A stretch of DNA of 12,544 bases from an uncultured Eremococcus sp. (GTDB taxonomy: Bacteria > Bacillota > Bacilli > Lactobacillales > Aerococcaceae), in assembly GCA_943914835.1 (NCBI GenBank), contig CALUDO010000025.1, forward strand, positions 1 to 12,544, in the 5' to 3' direction. Made by a program: the position numbers and the translations under genes. Under the pieces are notes generated by a model that saw only the letters and a list, made by a program, of their open reading frames with translations, did not search any database and was not told where the DNA came from. This document shows, in pieces, positions 1 through 5,945 of this stretch (positions are counted from its first letter, which is position 1; each line of letters begins with the position of its first letter).

Positions 1-41
1 ACAGGAAAAATATAGAATATTTTAATTTTTGTTAGAAATGC

Positions 42-71
42 TTGACATCTTGACTATTTTTTTCTTATGAT
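42..71 (+). promoter_or_regulatory. Probable sigma-A promoter of the T-box leader
   Basis: TTGACA at 42-47 and TATGAT at 66-71 are separated by 18 bases, giving a transcript start near 78. It lies directly upstream of the T-box stem I sequence, which is where a leader promoter is expected. Confidence 0.6.
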
Positions 72-94
72 AGTCTCATAAATTAATAATAAAT

Positions 95-248
95 CTTGTG
101 ATGAAGAGATAAGTAGTTTGAGGAACCTGATTAGAGAGCTTGCGGTGGGTGGAAGCAAGTAGGCAACCTGAAATGAAAATAGTCTTGGAGCAAACAAGTG
201 GTGAGCGGACTCAGTCAAGAGCTTCGTAAGCGACTTGCGGCATTCACC
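95..248 (+). promoter_or_regulatory. Truncated T-box leader, probable methionine specifier
   Basis: This is the 5' part of a T-box, a leader RNA that senses uncharged tRNA. The distal part of stem I is recognisable: AGAGAG at 133-138, then a hairpin with arms CTTGC (139-143) and GCAAG (155-159) around the loop GGTGGGTGGAA. An AGTA S-turn motif sits at 112-115 and faces GAA-ATG-A at 170-176, so the specifier codon is most likely ATG (173-175). AAGA at 104-107 can pair with TCTT at 183-186 in the lower stem. A further stem pairs GGTGA (200-204) with TCACC (244-248) and encloses smaller hairpins, including GCTT-CGT-AAGC. The conserved TGGNACCGCG T-box, the antiterminator and the terminator are missing: the RNA runs directly into oppF-like sequence at about 248. 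The family is recognised from its conserved elements; the specifier is inferred from position. Confidence 0.72.
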
Positions 249-560
249 GTCTTGGACCAGCTCCAAGCAGAGCAAGGCTTGACCTACCTCTTCATCGCCC
301 ATGACTTGTCTATGGTCAAGTACTTCTCAGACCGGATTGGGATGATGTATCGAGGTAAGTTGGTGGAATTGGCTGAAGCCGATGAAATCTATGACCACCC
401 CCACCATCCCTATACCCAAAGTCTCTTGTCAGCCATTCCCCAACCCGACCCTGACTATGAGCGCAACCGCCAGCGAATCCACTTCGATTCAGCCGTACTT
501 AAGGCATCAGATAGCCTAAGCTGGCAGGAAGTGAGTCCCGGACATTGGGTGTATCAATAG
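249..560 (+). pseudogene. 3' remnant of an oligopeptide ABC transporter ATPase gene (oppF-type)
   Basis: About 103 codons match the C-terminal third of OppF/AppF-type ATPases, which are normally a little over 300 residues long. The recognisable part runs from just after the Walker B region and includes the switch-histidine segment LTYLFIAHDLSMVKY, the DRIGMMYRGKLVE block and the diagnostic oligopeptide-transporter tail HPYTQSLLSAIPQPDP. Walker A, the Q-loop and the LSGGQ signature are absent, so it cannot work as an ATPase. An in-frame GTG at 198 would extend the reading frame to 120 codons, but its first 17 codons are T-box leader sequence that happens to stay open, and it has no good ribosome binding site. 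A deletion between the leader and the end of the gene explains this best. A bidirectional terminator follows. Confidence 0.85.
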
Positions 561-582
561 TTCATTCAAAAGTTTCCAACAA

Positions 583-616
583 AAACCCCCGACGGACTCT
601 TGTCCATCGGGGGTTT
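583..616. terminator. Bidirectional Rho-independent terminator
   Basis: A 14-bp stem with one C/A mismatch (arms 583-597 and 602-616) encloses the loop TCTT. The G/C core is flanked by an A-run on the left and a T-run on the right, so it can serve the oppF remnant on the plus strand and gltS converging from the minus strand. Confidence 0.9.
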
Positions 617-629
617 CGTATGATTTCAA

Positions 630-1865
630 TTATCCGCCGAACATTTGCATAAAGAAGATAATGGTTGGGATGGCTATGGCGTCCACGAAGACGGCGCCAC
701 AGAGTGGAGCGATAAGGAAGGCTCGGGTAGACTTAATCCCATATTTGTCACAAATAGAACTCATACAGACGACCGCAGTGGCGGCAATTCCCATTCCCCA
801 ACCTTGGAAACCACCTGCTAGGACAGCTGCATCATAATTCTTACCTAGAAGTGGGAAGAGAATAAAGACCGTGAAAATCGTTAAGACTAAGAATTGAACT
901 GTTAGAATGACCAAGATTGGGACTGCTAAGTCAACGAGTTCCCAAATCTTCAAAGTCATCATGGCCATGGTAAGGAAGAAGGAGAGGCCAGTATCTAGGA
1001 TGAGGTTGATAATTCGATCATTAATTTCAAAAATGGTGTGTTGGTCATTAATATTCCGAAAAATAATGGCTAGGAACATGGCCCCTACATATGACGGAAG
1101 GGCGAAGTTTGGTATATTCAAACTTTGAATCCAATCTGAAATCAATAATCCACCAACCATAAAGATAAAGACAAAGGTCAGATGAGAAGCGAAGGATTGA
1201 TTGGAGAAGGTCTCGCTTTGCTTCTTCTCTTCAATCGCGACATCTAATTCTTCCTCATGTTTAGGAATGTCAATCTTATTATGACGAATTAAGAAGTCAC
1301 CCACTGGGCCTCCAGCAATAGAACCAACAACTAGACCGAAGGTTGCAGCAGCCACAGCTACAGTTTGTGCGCCCTCAACCCCTAAGTTCTCTGCGACTGG
1401 TCCGAAGGCGGCGGCATTCCCATGTCCCCCGACCAAGGAGACTGTTCCAGCCATGACCCCTAGGACAGGATGGATGCCCAAGACAGAAGCTAGACCAACT
1501 CCAACCGCATTCTGGATGACGGCCAAGATCCAACAACCTACCAGGAAGACCAGGAGTAACCGGCCTCCTTTCTTCAATTCTCTGAAGGAACCTCCTATCC
1601 CTACACAGGAGAAGAAAGCCAACATAAAGGGAAGTTGAAGGGTGGTATCCATCTCCACGTTAAAGATTCCTTGAGCTCTAAAGAACCACATTAAAAAGGC
1701 AAAAAGGAAGCCGCCAATCACTGGAGCCGGGATACATAAGCGTTCCAGAATATGGACCCGGTTACGAATGTACATTCCTAGAAGAAGGAGAATACCAGCA
1801 AAGGCTGCCGTCGTTATCATATCGACATTAAGGGTATTGACCCCGTCAATCACTTCAAAATTCAT
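630..1865 (-). CDS. gltS: Sodium/glutamate symporter, GltS family
   Basis: This is a 411-residue polytopic inner-membrane protein of the GltS (ESS) family, which imports glutamate with sodium; the usual length is about 400. It shows the family's internal two-fold layout. The first half carries GGHGNAAAFG near residues 146-155 and the second carries GGFQGWGMG near 351-359, both glycine-rich re-entrant-loop motifs. A charged cytoplasmic linker lies around residues 197-225, and many hydrophobic helices surround these parts. I chose the ATG at 1863-1865 because GGAG lies 8 bases upstream of it. A GTG three codons earlier (1872-1874) would overlap that ribosome binding site. The gene stands alone, with its own promoter and cre site, and converges on the oppF remnant across a shared terminator. 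The second-half motif differs somewhat from classical GltS, so a related acidic substrate is possible. Confidence 0.85.
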   Translation of the reverse strand: MNFEVIDGVNTLNVDMITTAAFAGILLLLGMYIRNRVHILERLCIPAPVIGGFLFAFLMWFFRAQGIFNVEMDTTLQLPFMLAFFSCVGIGGSFRELKKGGRLLLVFLVGCWILAVIQNAVGVGLASVLGIHPVLGVMAGTVSLVGGHGNAAAFGPVAENLGVEGAQTVAVAAATFGLVVGSIAGGPVGDFLIRHNKIDIPKHEEELDVAIEEKKQSETFSNQSFASHLTFVFIFMVGGLLISDWIQSLNIPNFALPSYVGAMFLAIIFRNINDQHTIFEINDRIINLILDTGLSFFLTMAMMTLKIWELVDLAVPILVILTVQFLVLTIFTVFILFPLLGKNYDAAVLAGGFQGWGMGIAATAVVCMSSICDKYGIKSTRAFLIAPLCGAVFVDAIAIPTIIFFMQMFGG

Positions 1866-1943
1866 TCCAATCACTCCAATCTATCATATGCGCACACACA
1901 TGCGAATATTAAACTAAACCATTGTTCCTACATCTATATAGGT

Positions 1944-1974
1944 ATTATATCACTGATTATGATAGCGCTGTCAA
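1944..1974 (-). promoter_or_regulatory. gltS promoter
   Basis: On the minus strand a perfect TTGACA (1969-1974) and a perfect TATAAT (1944-1949) are 19 bases apart. A TG one base upstream of the -10 makes it TGATATAAT, an extended -10 that may compensate for the long spacer. Confidence 0.8.
1960..1973. promoter_or_regulatory. cre site (CcpA operator) over the gltS -35 box
   Basis: TGATAGCGCTGTCA matches the catabolite-responsive element consensus TGWNANCGNTNWCA at every position. It overlaps five of the six bases of the gltS -35 box, so CcpA binding would be expected to block transcription when preferred sugars are present. The match is seen directly; the regulation is inferred. Confidence 0.7.
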
Positions 1975-2175
1975 TACTGTTTTGAAAGTATTTTAATAAA
2001 TTATGGAAAAATCCGGTTGCATGCCCATACATTGTAAATGAGTCCGCTTGACTTACCGGTTTAGCGGGTTAACCTCTACGACGGCCTTGATAAATGTGTG
2101 AAAATCGTTCGTCCTGACTCTATTTTCTGTTAAACTTTCTAGCGCTAGAGAAGGTAATCTATCTCTGGATGAGTC
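1975..2175. other. Non-coding spacer between divergent gltS and arsR
   Basis: No supported ORF lies here. The only notable element is a perfect 12-bp palindrome, TCTAGCGCTAGA, at 2138-2149, about 27 bp upstream of the arsR -35 box. It shares the AGCGCT core with the gltS cre site but lacks the flanking TG/CA of a cre, so it may be another operator or chance. A shorter palindrome, GGTTAACC, lies near 2069-2076. Confidence 0.5.
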
Positions 2176-2203
2176 TTGACAAAGATCCGTCAAATGATAC
2201 AAT
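2176..2203 (+). promoter_or_regulatory. ars operon promoter
   Basis: A perfect TTGACA (2176-2181) is followed after 16 bases by TACAAT (2198-2203). A TGA directly before the -10 gives an extended -10 element. The expected transcript start, near 2210, falls at the edge of the ArsR operator. Confidence 0.8.
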
Positions 2204-2209
2204 TTATAA

Positions 2210-2225
2210 ATCAAAAAAAATTGAT
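2210..2225. promoter_or_regulatory. Probable ArsR operator
   Basis: ATCAA-N6-TTGAT is a perfect inverted repeat with an all-A centre. It lies between the -10 box and the arsR ribosome binding site. This is the form of operator typical of Gram-positive ArsR/SmtB repressors, and the position fits autorepression of the operon until trivalent arsenic or antimony is bound. Confidence 0.72.
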
Positions 2226-2237
2226 GTGAGGTGACTC

Positions 2238-2507
2238 ATGGGAAATCATCAACACTATGCCAAACTCTTCAAGGCCTTGAGTGACTCTAAGCGGTTGAGG
2301 ATACTGGAAATTCTAGCTAATGGGGAGGTATGTGCTTGTGACTTGCTGGAGGATTTAGAATTAAGTCAATCGGGCCTCTCCTACCATATGAAAATCCTGG
2401 TCTCCACTGATTTGGTAGTGGCTAGACAAGAAGGCAAGTGGACATATTATCAGATAGAATCAGAGGGGTTTGCCCTTGCAAAGACCTTCCTAGATTCATT
2501 TAGCTAG
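2238..2507 (+). CDS. arsR: ArsR-family arsenic-responsive repressor
   Basis: This is an 89-residue winged-helix repressor of the ArsR/SmtB family, which binds DNA as a dimer and releases it on metalloid binding. The N-terminal helices (LFKALSDSKRLRILEIL) lead into GEVCACDLL, whose Cys32-x-Cys34 pair matches the trivalent-arsenic site at the start of the alpha-3 helix. The recognition helix is in ELSQSGLSYHMKIL, and the wing is near ARQEGKWTYYQI. GAGG begins 10 bases before the ATG. It is the first gene of the arsR-arsC-acr3 operon; 116 bp separate it from arsC. The CxC motif plus the neighbours make arsenite/antimonite sensing much more likely than zinc or cadmium. Confidence 0.93.
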   Translation: MGNHQHYAKLFKALSDSKRLRILEILANGEVCACDLLEDLELSQSGLSYHMKILVSTDLVVARQEGKWTYYQIESEGFALAKTFLDSFS

Positions 2508-2623
2508 TTCATCGATCTCACCTGCCTATATAATGATTCTACCATCAATAGAGATATAAGTTTGAGTCTTATGAGGTTTGCAGGCAGAAACGAATGCCTA
2601 TAAAAAGTAGAGGAGTGTGTTAT

Positions 2624-3031
2624 ATGAGAGACAAAGTAGCCTTTATCTGTGTCCATAATTCCTGTCGTAGTCAAATAGCCGAAGCCTTGGCTAAGCATTT
2701 GGGAGAAGAGTATTTAGAGGTGTATTCAGCTGGCACTCATTTAAAAGAAAGAATCAATCCAGATGCTGTCAGACTCATGAAAGAGATGTATGGCATTGAT
2801 ATGGAAGCTAATCAAACTCCCAAGCTAATTCAAGACATCCCCCCGGTGGATCATGTGGTGACCATGGGTTGCGGAGTAGAGTGTCCCATGATGACTTATA
2901 CTAAGTCTCGTCAGGACTGGGGGCTGGATGACCCCACGGGACAGAGTGATTCTGTCTTTAGGCAAGTGATTCAAGAGATTCATGATAAAGTATTAGCTTT
3001 GATTGATTACGTTCAAGAGGAGGAAAGCTAG
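2624..3031 (+). CDS. arsC: Arsenate reductase, thioredoxin-coupled / LMW-phosphatase fold
   Basis: This 135-residue cytoplasmic enzyme should reduce arsenate to arsenite, passing electrons through a cysteine relay to thioredoxin. The phosphatase-type P-loop C-x5-R is CVHNSCR at residues 9-15. The redox pair is probably Cys83 and Cys87 in MGCGVECP. The general-acid loop is DDP at 102-104. The ATG at 2624 was chosen because AGGAG lies 8 bases upstream; an in-frame ATG at 2594 has no ribosome binding site and adds residues not typical of the family. The stop codon directly abuts the acr3 start, consistent with translational coupling. The C83-x3-C87 spacing differs from the C82-x6-C89 of the staphylococcal plasmid enzyme, but this variant looks normal for the broader family. 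Confidence 0.93.
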   Translation: MRDKVAFICVHNSCRSQIAEALAKHLGEEYLEVYSAGTHLKERINPDAVRLMKEMYGIDMEANQTPKLIQDIPPVDHVVTMGCGVECPMMTYTKSRQDWGLDDPTGQSDSVFRQVIQEIHDKVLALIDYVQEEES

Positions 3032-4066
3032 ATGGTTAAAGAAGAGATAAGTTTTTTTGAGAAGCATTTAAGCCTATGGGTCTTGGTCTGCATGATCTTG
3101 GGGATCCTTATAGGAAGATATATCCCAATTATTCCAGAGACCCTGGGGGCATTAGAGATTTATCAGGTATCCATTCCTACTACAGTTCTTCTATGGATAA
3201 TGATCTATCCAATGATGCTGAAAATTGATTTCAAGAGTATCAAGGATATCGGCAAGAATCCTAAAGGGCTGATAATTACCTGGATAATGAACTGGCTGAT
3301 TAAGCCCTTTTCCATGTATCTAATTGCTCGTTTCTTCTTTATGGTGGTTTATCAAGGCATTCTGACAGAGGCCTTGGCCTTGGACTATCTAGCCGGAGCC
3401 GTCCTTTTGGGGGCTGCCCCCTGTACAGCCATGGTCTTTGTCTGGAGCAAGTTAACCCGAGGAGATAGCGCATATACCTTGGTCCAGGTAGCTTCCAACG
3501 ATTTAATCATCCTTGTGGCTTACATTCCCATTGTCAGCTTCTTACTCAAGATGGGAGATGTCCAGATTCCTTGGGAGACCCTCCTCTTATCTATTTTGCT
3601 CTTCATAGTCGTTCCTCTTGGCCTGAGTATGCTGACGCGACATTATATCATCAACCGTCACGGAGAAAGATATCTAAACCAGACCTTTATTCCTAGCTTT
3701 GATAAGTATACTATGGCTGGCTTACTCCTGACCCTCATTATTATCTTCTCTTTCCAAGGTAGTAAGATTATTGACCAACCAGTCAATATCCTTCTCATTG
3801 CCATACCATTGATTCTTCAAACGCTCTTCATCTTTGGACTGACTTTTGCTATAGCCTATATGGTTGGCTTACCCTATTCGATAGCCGCCCCCTGTGGAAT
3901 GATCGGAGCCTCAAATTTCTTTGAATTATCAGTGGCGGTAGCGATTTCGCTCTTTGGTCTATCTTCTGGGGCCACTTTAACCACCGTTGTTGGTGTCCTG
4001 GTAGAAGTGCCAGTTATGCTTCTATTAGTTAACTTTGCCAATCGAATGGAAGATAAGTTTCAATAA
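3032..4066 (+). CDS. acr3: Arsenite efflux permease Acr3
   Basis: This is a 344-residue membrane protein of the Acr3 (bile/arsenite/riboflavin transporter) family, which exports arsenite driven by the membrane potential. About ten hydrophobic segments are visible. The conserved cysteine of helix 4 is Cys131 in GAAPCTAMVFVWS, and the essential glutamate is probably Glu325 in VLVEVPVML. The PCGMIGASNFFELSVAVAISLFG block is typical of Acr3 and unlike ArsB. An AGGAGG inside the end of arsC serves the ATG that immediately follows the arsC stop. It completes the pathway: ArsC makes arsenite, Acr3 removes it, and ArsR controls both. A terminator follows 14 bp later. Confidence 0.93.
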   Translation: MVKEEISFFEKHLSLWVLVCMILGILIGRYIPIIPETLGALEIYQVSIPTTVLLWIMIYPMMLKIDFKSIKDIGKNPKGLIITWIMNWLIKPFSMYLIARFFFMVVYQGILTEALALDYLAGAVLLGAAPCTAMVFVWSKLTRGDSAYTLVQVASNDLIILVAYIPIVSFLLKMGDVQIPWETLLLSILLFIVVPLGLSMLTRHYIINRHGERYLNQTFIPSFDKYTMAGLLLTLIIIFSFQGSKIIDQPVNILLIAIPLILQTLFIFGLTFAIAYMVGLPYSIAAPCGMIGASNFFELSVAVAISLFGLSSGATLTTVVGVLVEVPVMLLLVNFANRMEDKFQ

Positions 4067-4080
4067 TTATTTCGTAAACT

Positions 4081-4110
4081 AAAGGACGGCCTATAGCCGT
4101 CTTTTTTTTT
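4081..4110 (+). terminator. Rho-independent terminator of the ars operon
   Basis: GACGGC (4085-4090) and GCCGTC (4096-4101) form a stem around CTATA, followed by a run of nine T. Confidence 0.93.
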
Positions 4111-4241
4111 AAGGGTCAAGAATTAGGAAATACTGTACAGGTTGAATCTGGGACCAGCGAAGGGTAAATTATAAAAAAACGTCATGCTCTGCCTATCAAG
4201 AAGCTAGTAATAATTTAAAAGATGCCACTTGTCTCTAAATT

Positions 4242-4292
4242 TTGACCTTTTGTCAGAAGTCGAATGCAGAAAACTAGGATAGATCCTATAAT
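4242..4292 (+). promoter_or_regulatory. Promoter/operator region of the LytTR-DUF3021 operon
   Basis: TTGACC (4242-4247) and TTGTCA (4250-4255) are candidate -35 boxes. TAGGAT (4275-4280, 19 bases after TTGTCA) and TATAAT (4287-4292) are candidate -10 boxes. The two -35 candidates form an interrupted inverted repeat, TGAC-N5-GTCA (4243-4255). That is a plausible place for autoregulation by the LytTR protein, although LytTR factors usually bind direct repeats. If TATAAT is used, the transcript would start almost on the ribosome binding site, so the upstream pair seems more likely. Confidence 0.4.
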
Positions 4293-4315
4293 AGCATCAG
4301 GAGGTGGAGATAGGG

Positions 4316-4756
4316 TTGAAAATTGATATCATCATTGATGAAAGCATTGAAGAAACAAGGGTGAAAATATTTGCCAAGGAGTATTCTAAGGAAGTTGAAA
4401 CCATAAAGGATTTATTAGCAGATCGATTCGTAGACAAGTTGGTTGCCTTTCGTGATAAGGAAGTTTTTATTCTTTCCTATGAAGAAATTATAAGAACCTT
4501 CGCCCAAGATAAAAGGGTATTTATAAAAACAAAGGACGGAACTTATACATCAAGACTTGCGATTTATGAATTAGATCAGAGACTGGATAACAGGAAGTTT
4601 ATTAGGATATCTCGGTCAGAGATTGTAAATCTCGACTTTGTCAAAAAGCTTGACTTGTCTTTTACAGGGACAATTGCAGTTGAACTTAAAAATGGAGATG
4701 TTACTTATGTTTCTAGGAGAAATTTAAAAGAATTTAGGAAGGCTCTAGGCCTTTAG
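4316..4756 (+). CDS. LytTR-family DNA-binding transcriptional regulator
   Basis: This 146-residue protein has a short N-terminal region and a C-terminal LytTR DNA-binding domain (roughly residues 45-145). The domain is recognised by IYELDQRLDNRKFIRISRS, followed by EIVNLDFVKKL and NGDVTYVSRRNLKEFRKALG. There is no response-regulator receiver domain, so it is not a standard two-component regulator. It belongs to the LytTR proteins paired with a DUF3021 membrane protein, in which the membrane partner is thought to restrain the regulator. I chose the TTG at 4316 because it gives the usual MKIDIIIDES-type N-terminus and has GGAG 6 bases upstream. A GTG at 4304 overlaps the ribosome binding site. 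AGGAGG overlaps its stop codon and serves the next gene. The target genes cannot be seen, apart from probable self-regulation. Confidence 0.88.
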   Translation: MKIDIIIDESIEETRVKIFAKEYSKEVETIKDLLADRFVDKLVAFRDKEVFILSYEEIIRTFAQDKRVFIKTKDGTYTSRLAIYELDQRLDNRKFIRISRSEIVNLDFVKKLDLSFTGTIAVELKNGDVTYVSRRNLKEFRKALGL

Positions 4757-4764
4757 GAGGACTT

Positions 4765-5190
4765 ATGAAAAAATTTAAAAATGTATTCATCGGATTTTTG
4801 ACTGGTGTAGGAATAGGTGCTTTAATCGAGGCAATTTTATCTGTAATCATTAAAGAAAATATTGTTGGAGTCCCTGAATTTGTAGCTAGTTTCCCAAGTG
4901 GTTCCGCCAAAATCATCCAATGTCTAGTTTACGGTGGCTTTGGTTTGGTATCTGTCCTAATGGCGGCAATTTTCAAAAATAAAAATAGGGCAAGCTATTT
5001 AAATCAAACCATCCACTTATCTGCCTTGCTTGTCTATTTTATCTTTGCAGGACTTTATCTAAAGTGGTTTAATTTTGATTTCTCTATGGTTATTTCCCTT
5101 ATCGTTTTCGTTGGAATTTATTTACTAATCGCCTATACCTTTTATCTTTATGAGAAAAATATGATACAAACAATCAACAAAAAGTTATAA
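4765..5190 (+). CDS. DUF3021 family membrane protein, partner of the LytTR regulator
   Basis: This 141-residue protein has four predicted transmembrane helices, at about residues 8-28, 48-68, 82-100 and 107-128, with short basic ends. Its size, topology and position directly after a LytTR gene mark it as DUF3021. Such proteins are presumed membrane-bound partners of LytTR regulators, but the signal they sense is unknown. The start ATG has AGGAGG 4 bases upstream, and the gene lies 8 bp after the regulator, so the pair is one operon. A strong terminator follows. Confidence 0.85.
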   Translation: MKKFKNVFIGFLTGVGIGALIEAILSVIIKENIVGVPEFVASFPSGSAKIIQCLVYGGFGLVSVLMAAIFKNKNRASYLNQTIHLSALLVYFIFAGLYLKWFNFDFSMVISLIVFVGIYLLIAYTFYLYEKNMIQTINKKL

Positions 5191-5228
5191 TATTCCAGCT
5201 TGGGATGACTCTCAAAAGTTGAAATTTT

Positions 5229-5266
5229 ATCCAGAACACATATTCAGGTGTTCTGGATATTTTTTA
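5229..5266 (+). terminator. Rho-independent terminator of the LytTR-DUF3021 operon
   Basis: A perfect 11-bp stem (ATCCAGAACAC at 5229-5239 with GTGTTCTGGAT at 5248-5258) and an 8-base loop are followed by a T-rich tail. Confidence 0.9.
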
Positions 5267-5271
5267 TTCTT

Positions 5272-5345
5272 TTATGGTGAATATTTCTTGCGATAGTCTA
5301 ATGGGTTCATGATATTCAGTTTTTTTCTTGATACCTAGAATCTTT
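5272..5345 (-). pseudogene. Relic of an IS3-family transposase gene, 3' end only
   Basis: Read on the minus strand and ending at a TAA (5272-5274), the sequence encodes LNIMNPLDYRKKYSP, which resembles the C-terminal KLN-x-(M/L)SP-x-(E/Q)YR ending of IS3-group transposases. Upstream, across a run of seven A (5320-5326 on the plus strand), the match continues only in another frame (FNGKILGIKKK). A one-base slip therefore appears to have broken the gene. The rest of the transposase is missing. The motif is short, so the call is moderate. Confidence 0.45.
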
Positions 5346-5380
5346 CCATTAAATTCAGAACTATAGTTTGCCAATATAAA

Positions 5381-5422
5381 TGCCCCCAAAAGTTAGATTT
5401 TTGGTCCAACTTTTTGGGGGCA
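5381..5422. repeat. Large inverted repeat resembling two IS ends joined back to back
   Basis: TGCCCCCAAAAGTT (5381-5394) faces AACTTTTTGGGGGCA (5408-5422), with one extra base in the right arm and a 13-base loop. Weaker complementarity continues outward as AATATA (near 5373) and TATATT (near 5424). The TGCCCCCAAAAGTTAGA form resembles the outer ends of some IS3-family elements in Gram-positive bacteria, so this could be a collapsed insertion sequence with its interior deleted. It may also act as a terminator for the mazG-like gene, though the following sequence is only weakly T-rich. Confidence 0.55.
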
Positions 5423-5443
5423 CTATATTTCCGGATGGTTGCA

Positions 5444-5773
5444 TTATGAATCTTCTCTGTGCTGATTATCTGGAATAGGATACTTTATCAAGTTCTTCTC
5501 TAATTTATCGGCAATAATCTCGTCAATGTCTAAGTCTAGGCGGTCTGCTAGGGTGTAAGCATAAATGAGAACATCGGCCAATTCTTCCTTAATATTGTCT
5601 AGGTTCTGGTCGACCCCTGTTTGAGCATCCACCCATTGGAAGTCCTCTAGTAATTCGGAGGCCTCCAGAACGATAGAGATGGCTAAGTCCTTGGCATTAT
5701 GATGGTGACTCCATTGGTGGTCTTGGTGGAATTGTTTGATGCGGTCCATAGATAGGTTTGATTGGTTGGGCAT
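5444..5773 (-). CDS. MazG-like nucleotide pyrophosphohydrolase
   Basis: This 109-residue all-alpha protein belongs to the MazG-like/RS21-C6 (dCTPase) group, whose members hydrolyse nucleoside triphosphates to monophosphates and pyrophosphate as a clean-up activity. The metal-binding pattern is present: E37-x2-E40 in LEASELLEDFQW, and E64-x2-D67 in KEELADVLIYAY. The length is that of a single-domain family member, not of the two-domain MazG. AAGGAG lies 8 bases upstream of the ATG. It is a single gene with its own promoter, divergent from the helicase operon. The substrate could be dCTP, dUTP or a modified nucleotide. Nothing in the sequence decides this, and a link with the neighbouring island is not shown. 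Confidence 0.88.
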   Translation of the reverse strand: MPNQSNLSMDRIKQFHQDHQWSHHHNAKDLAISIVLEASELLEDFQWVDAQTGVDQNLDNIKEELADVLIYAYTLADRLDLDIDEIIADKLEKNLIKYPIPDNQHREDS

Positions 5774-5803
5774 GGTTATTCTCCTTTTTAATAAGATAAA
5801 TAT

Positions 5804-5831
5804 AGTGTATCAAGTAAGTTGCTAGGTTCAA
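5804..5831 (-). promoter_or_regulatory. Promoter of the mazG-like gene
   Basis: On the minus strand, TTGAAC (5826-5831) and TACACT (5804-5809) lie 16 bases apart, with TGA directly before the -10 as an extended element. Confidence 0.6.
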
Positions 5832-5901
5832 GTTAAGGGCTAAGAAACAATCCAAAAAACGAAAAAATTCTTATTGAATTAAAAAAGATGACTTATCTAT
5901 A

Positions 5902-5910
5902 TGCTATAAT
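5902..5910 (+). promoter_or_regulatory. Extended -10 promoter of the helicase-led island
   Basis: A perfect TATAAT (5905-5910) has TG one base upstream (TGCTATAAT). No good -35 exists at 16-18 bases; the nearest TTGAAT (5874-5879) is 25 bases away. The promoter probably depends on the extended -10. Start sites near 5917 would give a leader of about 30 bases. Confidence 0.55.
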
Positions 5911-5945
5911 TTTATTATAATTATGAAAACTAGTGGGGGTCAACA

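Noticed and set aside
198..248. Start of a 120-codon ORF (GTG at 198) as a genuine N-terminus
   Set aside because: The first 17 codons are structured T-box RNA sequence and lack a ribosome binding site; the ORF is open by chance across a deletion join.
1453..1638. Short plus-strand ORFs inside gltS (also 907-1128)
   Set aside because: They are antisense to a well-supported gene, with no ribosome binding site and no protein-like composition.
1866..1874. GTG at 1872-1874 as the gltS start
   Set aside because: It overlaps the GGAG that serves the ATG at 1863-1865.
2594..2623. Upstream in-frame ATG as the arsC start
   Set aside because: It has no ribosome binding site, while the ATG at 2624 has AGGAG at good spacing and gives the usual family N-terminus.
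2508..2623. Possible regulatory hairpin or internal promoter between arsR and arsC
   Set aside because: CTGCCT/AGGCAG pair only over a long loop, and the TATAAT at 2529-2534 has no fitting -35 box; this is not enough to call.
4304..4315. GTG at 4304 as the LytTR regulator start
   Set aside because: It lies on the AGGAGG itself with no spacer; TTG at 4316 gives the family-typical N-terminus.
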